Positions 45,718 to 58,681 of a DNA stretch of 64,000 nt are shown piece by piece. The notes beneath the pieces are model-generated. The model was given only the letters and a program-made list of their open reading frames with translations. It ran no database searches and was not told the DNA's origin. The DNA lies in contig NW_017264196.1 in the NCBI RefSeq assembly GCF_001619985.1, positions 806,001 through 870,000 of the forward strand, written 5' to 3'. Made by a program: the position numbers and the translations under genes. This DNA is from Xylona heveae TC161 (Eukaryota; Ascomycota; Xylonomycetes; Xylonales; Xylonaceae). Each line of letters begins with the position of its first letter. Within the stretch, counting starts at the first letter, position 1.

Positions 45718-47487
45718 ATGGTATCCGCAAAAGCTCCCGTGCCTTTTGGCCGCGAGATGCGTAAACAATTCCTCATGGATGACAACTATGTAAATTTGAA
45801 TCACGGTATGTATCTACCTTGAAACGCAACCATCAGATGTGCCCATTATCTTTGCTACACTTTCTTTAAACGTCCCCACGTATTTTCACATGATGCATGA
45901 TAATAGACAAACACCAATTCTTAGAAAAGAAGATAAAAGAAGACAGAAAAAGATAGTTCTGTACTTGACATCAACATTATTTCTTGCTAACCTAAAATAC
46001 AGGCTCATTTGGCACATTTCCTGCTGCCATCCGCAACGTTGCGCGCCAATATCAAGACGAGCAGGAGAGCCGGCCAGATCCATTCATCAGATATGCCTGG
46101 CCGAAACGACTTGATGAGTGCCGGGCCGCCATGGCCCAATATCTAAATGTGCCTGTAGAAACAGTCGTCTTTGTGCCGAATGCAACCACTGGCGTCAACA
46201 CCGTGCTGCGCAGCTTGGTGTTCCAGCCCGGCGACAAGATTGCCTACTTCTCCACCATTTACGGCGCGTGCGAGAAGACAGTGCAGTACATTACTGAGAC
46301 CACGCCCGCTGAGGCGGTCAAGATCCAATACACGTATCCCGTCAGTGACGACGAGTTGGTCGCGAAGCTGCGCGACGCCATCAAGCAGGAGAAAGAAGCA
46401 GGGAATCGTATCAAGGTCGCCATTTTCGACACCATTGTCAGCTTGCCGGGCGTGCGCATGCCGTTTGAACGGCTCACCGATGTGTGTCGAGAGAATGGCG
46501 TCCTCAGTCTGATTGACGGCGCGCATTGCGTTGGTCAGATTCCCATCGACCTGGGTGCTCTCCAGCCAGATTTTTTTGTCAGCAACTGCCACAAGTAAGA
46601 ACAGACCTACCTCCCCCTTTCCATTGTTCAGGCCTAGCATTCTACGCAGAATAATCCACCACATCTATATCCAAACAGAAATCTAACGGACACACCTCTA
46701 ATTAAGATGGCTCTACGTCCCCCGCGGCTGCGCCGTCTTCTATGTGCCCGTCGCAAACCAGCCTCTTATCCGAAGCACGCTTCCCACCTCTCACGGCTTC
46801 ACGGCATTACCCCGCGCCGGCACCACGCCCGTCAACAATCCTCTCCCGCCGAGCAGCAAATCCGCATACGTCACGGCGTTTGAATTCGTCGGCACCATCG
46901 ACTCGACCAACTGGCTCACTGTCCCCGCGGCACTCGAGTTTCGGGACTCCACGTGCGGCGGCGAAACGGCCATTATGCAATACTGCATCGATCTTGCTCG
47001 CGAGGGAGGTAACCTCGTCGCCAGATGTCTGCATCGCATCAGCGACGACGTGGATATCGAGAAACTCGGCCTCGTCATGGAAAATCCAGAGAAGACGCTC
47101 CGTCGATGCGCCTTTGCTAATGTTAGATTGCCGCTGGAGGTTGGCGGGCCCAGTAGCGGAGCCAAAACCCAAGACGCAAAAGACGCAAAAGAAGAAGAAG
47201 AAGAAGAAGACCTAGGCGTCAAGAACCTAACGCTCAAAAGCACGAGCGGCGACGGCCACAGAGTCCGCGCAGAAAACGTCCCCCTCGTGACAAACTACAT
47301 CGCGTCGCGCACGGTCGAGGACCACGATACCTTTGTGGCCATCATCTTCTACGGCGGCGCGTGGTGGGCGCGGCTCTCGGCGCAGATTTATCTCGACTTG
47401 GACGATTTCCGGTTCGCTGCCAAAGTCCTTGATGAGATTTGTGACCGAGTGAAGAGGGGGGAGTATTTGGATGTGCAGAAGGCGTAG
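45718..47487 (+). CDS. Class V aminotransferase (isopenicillin-N-epimerase-like)
   Basis: PLP-dependent enzyme of the aminotransferase V/NifS fold. Exons 45718-45805, 46003-46594 and 46707-47487 give 486 residues. Family features in order: VNLNHGSFGTFPAAIR (substrate loop near the N-terminus), RYAWPKRLDECRAAMAQYL, VFVPNATTGVNTVLRSL (PLP phosphate region), SLIDGAHCVGQIPIDL (Asp and His that hold the pyridine ring), and SNCHKWLYVPRGCAVFYV with the Schiff-base Lys227. The codon of that lysine is split by the second intron (AA|A). A fungus-specific insert before the last strands contains an acidic run from a GAA repeat. Likely a cysteine desulfurase- or epimerase-like activity of unknown substrate. 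Confidence 0.9.
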
Positions 47488-48366
47488 TTCTGAAGATGGT
47501 TTTGGCTTTTTTTTTGGTTCTCTTTTTTTTTCACCTCCATTTTCTCCCATCTCCCAGTTTGGTTTCTTTGGTAAAAAGAAAAATTTAGTTATTTATTGAG
47601 TAGCTTGCTCTGCCTGGAAAGAGCATTTTGGGGACCAAACGATGTCATAAGAAAGAGATATACACATAGAGACACGAAAAAAACAAAAGAAAAGAAACAA
47701 TCTGGATGTCAAATATGATAATATATCCTAGAAGGATACCGATATAGCAGGTCCAAGTGAATAAATGACATGATTGCAGGTATATTAGTGGCAATAGCAC
47801 CGTACGTGTTCCACAGTTGCTTTTGAATGAAGGTTAACGATACTGACACCATGTGATTTTAAGAGTTTGGGGACGTTAATCAAACAGTAAAGAAATAATT
47901 ATTAACTAGGCGGGCCTCTACATGGAAGTAGAGGCAATTATTAATATAAACTCTATGAGTATTACTTCCTCAATCGTGGAAGAACCGGTTTGGCCATCCC
48001 TTGTAACCAGTCAATTCCCTCCGTTTCATCCATTACCGTAAGCCACACCACCACATTAGAGCATATCTTTGACCGCTAACGGGAACAAATTACACAAAAG
48101 CCAGCAAACTGCAGTGCGCCTCGTCAATAAGAGCATAGGGATCTATAAAACGACCGCATAAAGGACCGTCTTTTCCCTCTATGACACGCTAAAGAACTTG
48201 ACTTTGAGTAACAGTGATGAATGGCTAGGGCAAGAAATCGCTTTTGGCATGACTTGACTTTTGACAAGTACTAGAAGTCCGAAGAGGAACCTGGGCAATA
48301 AGCTACCAAGGGCGAACTTCGAGATTTTTTTCTTTTTTTGACAAATAAACCCTACAGCGGTGAGGC
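47488..48366. other. 3'-3' spacer, aminotransferase / erg5
   Basis: AT-rich presumed 3' untranslated and terminator sequence; no gene recognised. Confidence 0.5.
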
Positions 48367-50244
48367 TTAAGGGCGCTTAGAGAAAACCAAGGGGCAATCA
48401 TCCTAGAAAGGTGAGGGAATTAGCCCTTGACGACGAAAAATGTGAAGAAGACGCATTTGCTCGATTTACATACCTGGGGGAAGATTGTGGCAAAGACCTT
48501 GATCTTCTCGGAAAGCGGGGTGATTTGGTGCTGCCAGTCCAACTCGATACTAGCCTTTCCAATCATGGCCATCAGGTTCAACTGAGCGTAGGTCTGTCCA
48601 AGGCAGTAGTGGGGTCCAGTGCCAAAGACCAGCCAATTCTTGGCCTGCTTCTCGGCGTCGCCGGTAATCCAACGTTCGGGGTCAAACGTATCAGGCTCGG
48701 GATAAACCTCGGGGTCATGGAGCGCAGGGTAGACAGAAGGAATGACCATTGAGCCTGTTTCATGGTTAGTCATTGGACTGAGTCCTAGAAAATTAAAACT
48801 AGTAGGGGCCAATCGAACCTTTGGGAACGGTGTAGTTTTCGGTGACGGGGAAGTCCTGCTTGGCAATGTAGGGGACCATGATCACAGGAGGACGGTATCG
48901 CAAAATCTCCTTGACGACAGCACGAGTGTATGCCATTCTGTCAAGCATGTCCATGTCAAAACGCTTGCTTCGGTCGCCATTTCGGACGGCCAAATTCTCC
49001 TCGCGCACCTTGTCGAGAACCTCGGGGCGGTCAGCCATGACTTGGAAGAGCCAGGTGCAGGCACTGCTGGTAGCATCTTGGGAGGCGAAAAGGAAGGTGA
49101 ACAGCGTCTGAGAGATTTCAAAGTCGGTAAAGTCACGGAGAACCATCGACGGCTTTTCCTCGCTAGGCACCTCAATTCCCTTTTCGACCTTTTCGCGGTA
49201 AATCTTAGATTCAATCATCGACTTGACCCAGCCGTCCAAAATGCAAGTGACATCACCGCCTGCAGCCATTCGAACTTTACTCTTGGCAGCGCACTTGGCA
49301 AATTCATCCAGAACCATGTCGGCCGCCTTTTTGCCGTACCAGGGCTTGGTGAAGGGCAGAATCACGGGGAAGTTGACGAGCTCGAGAGCGGCAGTGATCA
49401 TATAGTAGTCGTCGGCAACCTTCTTGATCGCTTCATCGGGCATGTAGTGGCCTACAAAAGTACGGCACGAGACGGCGCACATGGCCTCGCGGAATTCAGC
49501 CATGAAAGGCGCGGGCTTACCGGCGTTCTCGCGAGAAAGTTCAACGAAACGGGCAAAATATTGATCGTAGACCTCCTCTTGGCCGGGGAGGTACAGCTCC
49601 AGAGCCTTGCGAGTGAACAGACCGTTCAATCCCTTGCGATATTCGACGTGAGCCTTGCCATCCATGAAGACCCAATTGGTCGGTCGCAAAAGCTTGTGCG
49701 CAATGTCGACGACGCAGGGCTTGACGAAGCTCGGCGAGTTAAAGACTTTGCGGGCCATGTCGCGAGTGGATGCAATGACGACGAATCTAGCCCATGTTCG
49801 TGTCAGTATCCAACATTCAAGCTCCTCTGCTGTAGTTTAGTGGCGGTGGGATGATCGTACTTGTGGAAGACAGAAACGCAACTGAGCGCACCACTGTTCC
49901 ATTTCGCAATGTACTCTTCCATTTTCGGGTTTACGGACTGCAGGAACGGGCCCATGAAAGGAATCTTGAAAGATGGTCCAGCAATAGTGCCTTTGTTATA
50001 GATGTACTTGACTGCATCAATAAAGTCAGTTTTTGCCTGGCTTCAATGTCTTGGTGTAAGGCTTGACGATGTGAAACTGACGTTGATCATAAATAACAAG
50101 CATCGCAAACAGCGTGATGGCAATGGTCCATCCGTTCATTCCCTCCAAGATTGTTCCGACAATGCCGGACGAGTTGGTTACTGAGCTCCCCATGTCTGCA
50201 TTCGCAGCCGGGGAGGTGAAACTGGCATCTACCGCAGCAGCCAT
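48367..50244 (-). CDS. ERG5: Sterol C-22 desaturase, cytochrome P450 61 (Erg5)
   Basis: Introduces the C-22 double bond in the ergosterol side chain, at the ER. Exons 50244-50082, 50011-49861, 49786-48819, 48754-48474 and 48402-48367 give 532 residues, the normal length. A single N-terminal membrane anchor ([17 protein letters not shown]) is followed by [20 protein letters not shown]. The helix-I oxygen-activation region appears as [20 protein letters not shown], the ExxR motif as EILRYRPP, then DPERW, and the heme-binding loop is [10 protein letters not shown] with the thiolate Cys478. The last exon codes just [11 protein letters not shown] and needs the 48403-48473 intron; otherwise translation runs into non-family sequence. 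Azole-relevant ergosterol pathway gene. Confidence 0.96.
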
Positions 50245-51632
50245 GGCGTCGGAGCGGGCTTGGTACAAGCCAGAAGATAAACGCAATAATTTAATTGCCA
50301 ATTCAGAAGCTTAAATCACAGAAGACAAAAGGAGGGAACTCGGTGCAGCCCACTTTCGAACGAAGTTCAGTGAACCTGGCTTCGTTAGTAGGTTTGCAAT
50401 CCACCAACAAAAGTCCAATGGCAATCCGAGACCGCGAGACAGAGCCTGAGCCTGAGCCTAGCTTGTGCAGTAGCAGAGGCAAAGGGTCAACCTCTGCGGA
50501 ACAGCCACTACAGAATAAAGGAGCGCACGGAAACGATATCGGTGATATCTTTTCCTTTTGAATGAAGGAGTGAGCGAAAGAGAGAGGGAGAGCGAGGGTC
50601 CTTCCGGGATTATTAACTAAGACACGAGCAAGCAATTTCTTGGGGAAACCGACAAGATTGAGATTATTACAGTCTCCCATTCTCGCATTCTGATTGGCCC
50701 GTTGGGCATCTGAGCTTTTTCCTCTCTGACGGATCCTCCGCTTGGCATACCCGAATAAGTTTAGCGAGATATCCAGGGTCAGAACACTTCCACCGCTCCC
50801 GGCAACCAACGTTCCGGCACAACCACTAAATCAACGAGTCCAAAGGTGAAAGTGCAGAACCCTTATTGCTGATAGGATACTTGCACGTGATCAATAAGCA
50901 GCCTGTCAAATGGCGAAAAAGACATTTAACGTTATGCTGGCTAAGAAAAATTCAACTACCTTGTTATTATACTGTACTCCGTACAGTCGTTGCCATCGAA
51001 CCATCTGTTCCCTCATGCGATTGTTAGCGAATTCCCCCCCCCCCCCCACTCGCCCAAGTTGCCAGGAACCAGGGGCACCCGTATCAAGGGCCGGGGACCG
51101 AGCGAACCCTCGGAAGCTGTTCGCATGTGGCTTATCTAGTTGACACAACTGACATCCTCCTGATGGGTAACGATGCTTCGATTTTCTTCGCTAAGGAAAG
51201 TATACTGGAAGTCCCGTGCAGAGGTACTTTACGCTGAAAACACAGTACGTGGTACCAGCTTTATCACGTTTTTTTTGTGCTGCTTGGATTTGACGAGCAT
51301 GTGACGATGTTATTGACGGAATTGCTCATCGTCATCAAACACTCCACCATCACGTGGTTGTGCGTCACTCTACTCTTATGCCATTCGGTAGGACCCTGAT
51401 TAGTTTTGACAGGGTCAGAAGCGTCGTCGTAATAGACGTAGTCCTACTACAGACCAAGCTCTAATTTCCTAGTTCAGATATCCAAACAAGTTGAACGGAT
51501 GCAACAGCCAGTATTGTCAATGAAGCAACCTTGAGCAATTGCGCTCTCCGGCTGCAAAACACCTTAAATCTATAACAAAGCGAATAACCGCGCGCTTAAA
51601 CGATGCATTGGACTACGAATCAATATAAAGAC
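50245..51632. other. Upstream region of erg5 and 3' region of BSP-family gene
   Basis: No credible gene (a 168-codon minus-strand frame at 50809-50303 overlaps the erg5 leader and has no family features). Contains a C14 run at 51034-51047. Confidence 0.5.
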
Positions 51633-52505
51633 CTACTGGGAAGGGGACCCTGGCTCGGGCGTGGGAATCTCGTCAGTGTCACTGCTAGTGCTCTCATCGC
51701 AGCTTCGCTGAAGAACGTGACTGTCGGAAGACGACACAGACTGGGAGTTGACCGGTTTCTTGCCAAGGCTTTTACAATAGTCGTCCCATAGTTTCTCGAC
51801 TGGCTTTTTGAAGAGGGTTTTCCACATCTCTTCACCATAGCGATGATCGTACAACCACCCATTGATTACCATAACGCTGCCCTCACCATATACGTCTTCG
51901 AGATAATCGAGAAAGTACCCAGTATGCTGGTACCCGGCATCCCACCGGTCGCTGCTGCCTCTGCTCCAATGTGGAGGCACGAAACCAGATCGAAGACGCA
52001 CCCAGTCCGCAATGCCTTCTACTAATCCGCCAGGAGCCGAACCGTGGCCGTTCCACTGCCAGCAATGTACCACTTCGTGTCGAATGACTCCCAGTATCTC
52101 TTCGCGACATCTATCCTTTGCAATATGTTGAATGTAATCTGTGGAGAAATGAATTTCTTTATGATCATTATCCAGACTACTGCCAGTCGTATATGCGACG
52201 CCAGGCATCGATCGAAGAATCAAGGTGATCGATCGGGTACCAGGTATTTCCGAATCTGGGGTATACAGAAGTTCCTGAACGCCACGAACTGCATCCTCTA
52301 ACACGGTGGCGGCATTAACAGCTGAAAGGAAAACTTGCGAGCCGATGCTTGATAAATCCTCAATCTGAAGGCGAAGCTTGGCAGAGCGGAAAGACGATTT
52401 CTTTTTTGGGCGAAGAGGAAGTGTTTCCGAAGACTTCTGCGCAGAGTCTAGACGCAGCGGAAGAGGAGAGGGCGTAGGTTGGGAAGTGCTAGAAGCTGTG
52501 GACAT
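51633..52505 (-). CDS. Basic-secretory-protein (BSP) family putative metallopeptidase
   Basis: Single exon, 290 residues from the ATG at 52505. The core holds a zinc-peptidase signature: H143-E-V-V-H147 in GVIRHEVVHCWQWNGHG, followed by GGLVEGIADWVRLRSG where Glu163 and Asp167 are the expected downstream ligand region. This HExxH...EGxAD arrangement is typical of the plant/bacterial/fungal BSP peptidase family. Also conserved: SITLILRSMPGVAYTTG and the Asp/Tyr-rich WDAGYQHTGYFLDYLEDVYG. Despite the family name I see no signal peptide: the N-terminus is Ser/Thr/Pro-rich and then Lys-rich, so the protein may be cytosolic. The C-terminal tail is Ser/Asp-rich and disordered. Substrate unknown. 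Confidence 0.87.
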   Translation of the reverse strand: MSTASSTSQPTPSPLPLRLDSAQKSSETLPLRPKKKSSFRSAKLRLQIEDLSSIGSQVFLSAVNAATVLEDAVRGVQELLYTPDSEIPGTRSITLILRSMPGVAYTTGSSLDNDHKEIHFSTDYIQHIAKDRCREEILGVIRHEVVHCWQWNGHGSAPGGLVEGIADWVRLRSGFVPPHWSRGSSDRWDAGYQHTGYFLDYLEDVYGEGSVMVINGWLYDHRYGEEMWKTLFKKPVEKLWDDYCKSLGKKPVNSQSVSSSDSHVLQRSCDESTSSDTDEIPTPEPGSPSQ

Positions 52506-53332
52506 TTCTAGTAGAAGGGATGAATGTGCGTGATAATTAAACACCAAATGAAATCACAAGGGAGGAGCAAAACATGCATAGAAAATTTCAAAAATAACCC
52601 AAAAGAGTAAAAGCAAGCAGCATCAGCTACTATGTAGTAACTCAAAAGTACGTTTGCAGGTGGTTCGGGAGTCTCGCTATATAAAAGATAAAAGGGAGGA
52701 ACGTCAGAGGATGAGGTTGATGAGGTCGGCTGAGCTTAGCTGGGCGGTTGCTGGGGCCTGAGAATCGACTTTTCCTGATAGGGAATGAGCGACACATTGG
52801 AATTGCCCTGTTCGCTTGATCCCACGCCAACGCGGACCCAAAGTTCGCGATCGACTTCATCTAAGCGGGTAAACTCATAACAACACTACTGCCTTGTGTT
52901 GACATTCTCATCACGGCAACAACGAACCTCAGGTAAGTCCTGCGCAATGTGGAAGTTCGTGATATGTGCTCCTGAGTTACTCTGTCGCGTGCTTGAAATG
53001 CATCAACATCTTTGTTCATCGCAACCTCTTACGCCCTTTGCATCTTTGTTTTCCCATTTTGGACGCACCCGTTTCTATCCGTTGTGCTTTGGCTAACATT
53101 TGGAAAAATGGCAGCTGCCATTCAAAAAAGCACTCATACTATCTTTGCCATCTTATTTTCCGTGCTCGCGCTTGACGCCGTCGCCGAGCTCTTTTTCCCG
53201 ATCCTGTCCGTGTTCCTGATTGTTGGCGCGATCCTTCTGCCAACAGCACAGAGAGAAAGCTCCTCCGTTGCGGGGGAAGTCAAAGCTGTCTACTTTCTGA
53301 GTTACCAATCTCCCGAAGAAGACTGCGCCAGC
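52506..53332. other. Divergent promoter region, BSP-family gene / STU1
   Basis: The stretch 53012-53332 is open in frame with STU1 and encodes hydrophobic, non-family sequence; I treat it as leader. Confidence 0.45.
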
Positions 53333-56300
53333 ATGGCGATGGTGACTGACAAGGATGTCCTCTTCGTCAAAAACACTCAAAACCTCGAAGCCGTCAGCGA
53401 CTTCATTACCCACATCAAAGCAGACGTAAAACATAAGCAGCTCCCAGAGGATTCTATAATTCCGCTCTTTCAGATCGTTCGCATTTCGATATCATCACCG
53501 CACTCTACTGTGAGCAGTGCCGGATTCAGTCTGTTAGTACACCTGCTCAAGCGATTAAATCTACAAGGCCAGGCAAAGGCCATTGCCGCAAACGAAAAGC
53601 TTTTGCTACCCTATCTTCTCGATCGATTGGGAGATCAGAAAGATAGATACCGCACATTTGCTACTCTATGTCTCACGGAGCTTTGGCTCGTATGCCCACA
53701 AGATGTGGAACGGGCCATCAAGGAAACGGCTCTGACAGGAAAGAACTCTAAATCGAAAGAAGCCGGCATGTCTTGGATATGCAAGGTCAGATCTCTTTCA
53801 TGCCTTCTAGACTGTGGCATTACTGATGTGAAGCGTAGATGAACAAAGAGCACGGTCTCGCTTTCCGTAGCTACGTGCCACGTCTAATGGAATGTTTGGA
53901 GGACGCCGATGGTTTCGTTCGAGAGCGCGCAAAGAGTGCTATCGTTGATCTGTTCAGGTAAGCCAAGAAAATCAATATCCTATTGTCCTTCGGAGAAAAA
54001 GTGCTGAATGTATAAGCAGAACGGCTCCTGAACATGCCAAATCTGATCTGAAAAGGCAACTTCACGAGCATAATATCCGAAAATCTATTGCGGCATTCAT
54101 TTTGGAGAGCCTTGATCTGGCTGGCTCGGTTAGCGCAGAGCAGAAGACGCCAGACCTGCCGCCTGTAGCTGAGAAAAGTGCTCCGAATGCGAGCAGTAGC
54201 TTGGCATCCTCTACAGGATTCGCCCCAGAGTTTTCTAGAGCTCGCTCGTTGGGCCCAGAGAGCGACAAGCTTGAATCTGCTATTGTTAATACGCAACGGG
54301 AGCTTGACGAAATTTTCAAGTCCATGTACCAGCATTTTGAAGGAAAGGAAACGGAGCAGAACTGGATGCTGCGCGACAAGAGCATTTTGAAACTTCGTCA
54401 GCTGACCAAGGGTAATGCGCCAATCGATTTTCCCGGTGCCTTTGCCGCTGGTATAAAATTCCTCATGGATGGCATTTTGAAGGTGGTGAACTCACTACGG
54501 ACGACGCTGTCAACAAGTGGTTGTCTTCTAATCCAAGAGGTGGCTAAAGCGATGGGACCCGGAATTGATCACATCGTTGAATGGATGCTGCATGTTTTGA
54601 TCAAGCTTTGTGGTCATACCAAAAAAATCAGCGCCCAGAACGGTAACGCCACAGTGGAGGCTATTTTGGGTCACGTTTCGTACAATGTTCGACTTGTCCA
54701 GTTTATCTATGACGCAAGTCAAGAAAAGAATGCACAGCCGCGAGCTTTTGCTGCGGGATGGCTGAAGACCATAATCACTCGGGAGGGTGTTAATAAATAT
54801 CAGAAACAGCACTTTGAGAGTTCCGGTGGCTTCGCACTTGCTGAAAAGTGCATTCGCAAGGGGCTGACGGACGCTAATCCTGCAGTGAAGGAGGGAATGC
54901 GTGCTGCGTATTGGGTATTGGCAAAAGTGTGGCCAGCGACTGCTGATAGGTATGTACAAGCTCGCCCCGGATATTTGGCAAATTTTCTGACTTGAATCAA
55001 GCATAATGTCTTCTCTGGATGCGAATTCGCAAAAGCTGCTCCAGAAAGCCTCTGGTGGTGCCGCTGTAATGGCGGGTACCTCCAGCGCGACTGCCACTAG
55101 TCAGAATGCTCCCCAGGCCCCTCGGCCGAGTCTTCGCGATGCTATTGCGGCTCAGAAACGGGCGAAGAAGGCGGCTCAAGGTCTCCCTGAGCGCCCAGAA
55201 TCGGCCCAATCTAGCTTTGCATCCACGACCACCCCACAACCCATCTCGAGACCTAACACTCTGTCTAGTTCAACTAGCTCAGTTGGAGGCGGTTTGATGT
55301 CTGCTCCGGTTCGCCCTATGCGGCCTGGTCGCCGAGCAGAAATTGCGCGACCTGCTACTGCAGAACCATTTGTGAACCGCAGACCTGTAAAGCCCCAGAA
55401 TGTATCTACAGGGTCTGGTCCCACGCCAATCAAAAGCGGTCCCCGGCAGACACCAGTGCAGGATGTGAAGGTTACTAAGGACTCCACCCCAGCAGTTGCC
55501 CCAGCGGATAGCGAGAAGACTGCCGCTAAACCTCCAAATAGCACAGAGTCTGTTCAAACCCCATCAAGAAATGAAATCCGCAACATGGATGTGGAAGAAC
55601 GTCGGAAAATCCATGAGCAGCGATATGCCCACCTCCCCCCGCATTTGAGAAGGGTATTTCGGCCTGGTGTGCCTGGCGCCGATCCCGGAGCAGAGCCAGA
55701 CCCGAGCTATGAAGAATTCATCCGTGTGGCTTCTGCTCCTTACGAGCGGAATAGATCAACATCACACAGGTTCTCCACTCAAGCAGAACCAATTATAGAG
55801 CCTGCGGCTCAGCCTGATGACAGCCTCCAGGTTGCTGCAAAGACTGTCCTTCCGCGCTCACGAGAGAGTTCTCCAAAGCGAGAGGTAGCGAAGAACGAAA
55901 ACCGGGCGAAGACGTCGAAGCCTCTCAAGGTGTACGAGGATCCTATCTCGAGAACACCATCCCCGGTTTCTTCGCACCCCCCTGCACAAACAAAGGCTCT
56001 TGAAGAGCTGACATTGAATGAGCCAGCCAATGTCCCAGTTGCTTCGTTTTCTGGTTCAAACGAAGAAGTGAAACCAAGCGCGGCACTTGTCAAGCGCGAA
56101 GAGCCCAAAGACAATGTCGAGGTCGTTTCTGAAGAGACTCTACCTACTTTTGTTATTCCCCAAGTTCGGGCCCGGACATTTGACATGGAAGGGTTTGCCA
56201 GCTTGCGAAGATTGATTTTGGGAAGCGACCCTGGGTTTGATGATGAAGTGTCGCGAGAATTGCTTGCTGCTCTTGTTGACTATGTTCGCTCGACTGAAGA

Positions 56301-56910
56301 GGAACTCAACCTTGACCGACTAGAATCGGACCGGCGCAAAACTTTGGCGTTGCCAACAGTGATGAATCTACTTCAAAAGAAGCAAGATCGTCTGGATGTA
56401 CTAGGCATGTGGTATCCTTATGCACTGGCTGGCATGCTGGAAACACGAAGTCTTTGCGTTGAATTCTGCCGCGTTGCTGCCCTTGCAAACGACGTGACAC
56501 GATTCCTCGTCGAGTCTGGAGAGCGGCCTCGTGCTGATCTCATCGATCCCCTACTCGCATTCATCGAAAAGGCGCAACCGAGCGAGGGCGATGATATGCC
56601 TCTGTTGCTTGGCATTCAAGTATTGCGCAGAATGTTCACTCGGATGAAAATATTCGCCATGCCCTTGTCAGAGGAAGCTGAGCAGAAATTTGTTCACCTA
56701 GCAGAGCGTTTCTTGAGCTATCCCGATGCGCGGATTCGACGCAAGATGGTTGAATGCTGCGTCGTCTTTCAATATCTCGCCAATCGATACGAAGACACCG
56801 ACAGATTCTGGAGCTTGATGATGCCCGGACTCAGTCTCGCTCATCGTGATCTCATTACCTATTACCAAGAAAGATGGCAACCACAGGACATTCCGTTCAC
56901 GTCTGTCTAA
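53333..56910 (+). CDS. STU1: Microtubule plus-end protein Stu1 (CLASP)
   Basis: Binds and stabilises microtubules at kinetochores and spindle midzone. Exons 53333-53785, 53839-53957, 54020-54949 and 55002-56910 give 1,136 residues, matching the family. The N-terminal HEAT/TOG region contains ITHIKADVKHKQLPEDSIIP, SPHSTVSSAGFSLLVHLLKR and EHGLAFRSYVPRLMECLEDA. The second TOG region has RDKSILKLRQLTKGNAPIDF and LKVVNSLRTTLSTSGCLLIQ, then TKKISAQNGNATVEAIL, highly conserved. A Ser/Pro/Arg-rich basic linker (about residues 505-870) should contact microtubules. A C-terminal helical repeat region follows. The start at 53333 was chosen because the alignment to family N-termini begins about 20 residues before the conserved block; an in-frame ATG at 53108 would add a hydrophobic, unrelated stretch. 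Confidence 0.92.
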
Positions 56911-58117
56911 GTAGGCTTTTTTGTGTATCCCCTTTTCCTTTTCTTCTTTGTCTTCTTCTTCTTCTTCTTTTTCTTTTTCTGTTTCCTTTACTTCTTCTTT
57001 TGCTTCTGTAATTTTCTGTGGTAAAAGTCCAATCGGCGACTTTCTTGTATTCTCTTGATTCATTTCTTTAATGGTTGCCCGGAGGAGTATATATTAGCGC
57101 AGGAGTACAATGGGGACATGGCGGTAAATTGGATCATTCAACTTTGTCACCAAGGAACGTGGGACGTAATTCCGTTTCTGTGGTACGCCTTATGAAATTA
57201 ATTGTATGAATTACTTTTTCCACCCACTTTATGTGTTTCCAACGATGATGATGATGATGATGATTATGATATGGTTTGCTGGGACGGAATATATCTATTT
57301 CCAAAAAAAAAAAAAAAAAAAAAACACGGAGGGACGAGGAGCTCTTATTTAAAATGACACCGCCCGGTCTCGAAGTCGTATTGAGTAGGCCGGATCTAGA
57401 GCTCTCGGGAGCTGTGTTAAGTATTCTTCCTCTCTCTCTAAAAGGGATATTAGGCCTTAATTCAAGGAGTTTGCCGTCATATCGATTTCACACGTGTTTG
57501 TACGGAGTAGTGGAACGTATGTGGCAAGTGGTACAATAGTACAATACTAATTTCTATACTCTCTGACAGACGTTCTCTTCAGTCAGCAATGGATGAAAGA
57601 TCAGCCATACTGCTTTGATGTATCGGAGTAAGTAATAAATACAAGATAACAAACTTGTCATACTCCAGTTTCACCTGAGTTTTCCTTTCCTCCAGGAGCA
57701 ATCTCCTTCCCTAAATTACTCCATGACCCGAAAAGACTACCGTGACGCGTAATGCAATACAATCAAACATAACAAGGGAGAGCAGAAAAATGGATAGGCT
57801 GGAGGATACACGCGCGGATCGTGCCGTAAATTGCCTTGTCAGAAAAGAGATATATTGATACTCAAAAACACAAGGAGAATAGAGGCATAACGGTAGAGCA
57901 GAACAGGATGAGCAGAAAACAAAAAAAGGAAAAAAGGTCAAAAGGTTCAAAAGGTTATTCTAGAGCATGGCTTGCGAATATGCCATGTACTGTTTATCCA
58001 CCAATGGGACTTGTTGATCACGCCAATGTTGATTTGAAGTCTCTTGCGCTTTTCCGTAACAGTTCCATTCGTTGGTGGCCGAAACCGGCCGCAAAATAAC
58101 GGTGATCGTGGGTCTTG
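56911..58117. other. 3'-3' spacer with low-complexity tracts
   Basis: Holds a TTC/TTT-rich block just after STU1, a (GAT)7 run at 57244-57264 and an A22 run at 57303-57324. No gene recognised. Confidence 0.55.
57303..57324. repeat. Homopolymer A22 tract
   Basis: Twenty-two consecutive A residues; nearby sequence does not look like a retroposed gene copy. Confidence 0.85.
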
Positions 58118-58681
58118 CTAAACATTCGTTCGGGTTTTGCGAGGAAATGTAGCATGGGTTGGCCACTGGGCGTTACAAGAAACTCCAGTCGATTTGATTG
58201 GTGTTGCGGTAGCATTTTTGCTTTTGCTGGCTGGGAGGTATGTTAGCATTTCTCCGATCGTAGGTAGGTAGGTACAGTAGCAGAAGGCATTTGACATACC
58301 CTGCATCCATCTTCTGGAGGCGATCAAAGCCTCTTCTCATTTCTTGTCTAAGAGGGGTCGCTTTACTGCAGAATTCGAGGCGTACAGCGTCTATTTCGCC
58401 GCGAAGAGCGCCGACTTCTGCTCGTAGAGCAGTAACCTCACGCAAGAGGCTTGTCATTTCCCTAGCAACTCTAATAAGGTCAGAAGAAGTAGCCTTTCTT
58501 CTTCTTCTTATCCTTCTTCTACCACCACCAACAGCTTGTAAATTGGTGTATAATCCGGATCTCTCAAGAGCAGTGCACAATGCCTTGCAAATCTGATTGA
58601 AATTAGGTTGAGGCGCTGAAGTACGTTGGCGGGAAACATTGGAGGACTTCGTCGGGATCTTCCCAGCATTTTTGGCAGCTA
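58118..58681 (-). CDS. Hypothetical coiled-coil protein module, copy 2
   Basis: The frame runs through SAPQPNFNQICKALCTALER, then a basic Arg-rich linker, then a coiled coil (EMTSLLREVTALRAEVGALR, GEIDAVRLEF) ending RRGFDRLQKMDAG. An intron follows (GTATGT donor, TGCTAAC branch, acceptor after CTCCCAG or CCAGCCAG), with an end at about 58118-58175 depending on the acceptor. No in-frame ATG precedes the conserved part, so it is either an internal part of one gene with copy 1 (through an intron I cannot place) or a decayed copy. No function known. Confidence 0.4.

Noticed and set aside
50303-50809. 168-codon minus-strand frame upstream of erg5
   Set aside because: Lies in the erg5 promoter/leader, no family resemblance.
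53012-53332. Hydrophobic N-terminal extension of STU1
   Set aside because: In frame, but family N-termini align from 53333 and a membrane-like segment makes no sense for a microtubule protein.
57303-57324. A22 run as the tail of a retroposed sequence
   Set aside because: No recognisable element or target-site duplication next to it; likely a simple homopolymer.
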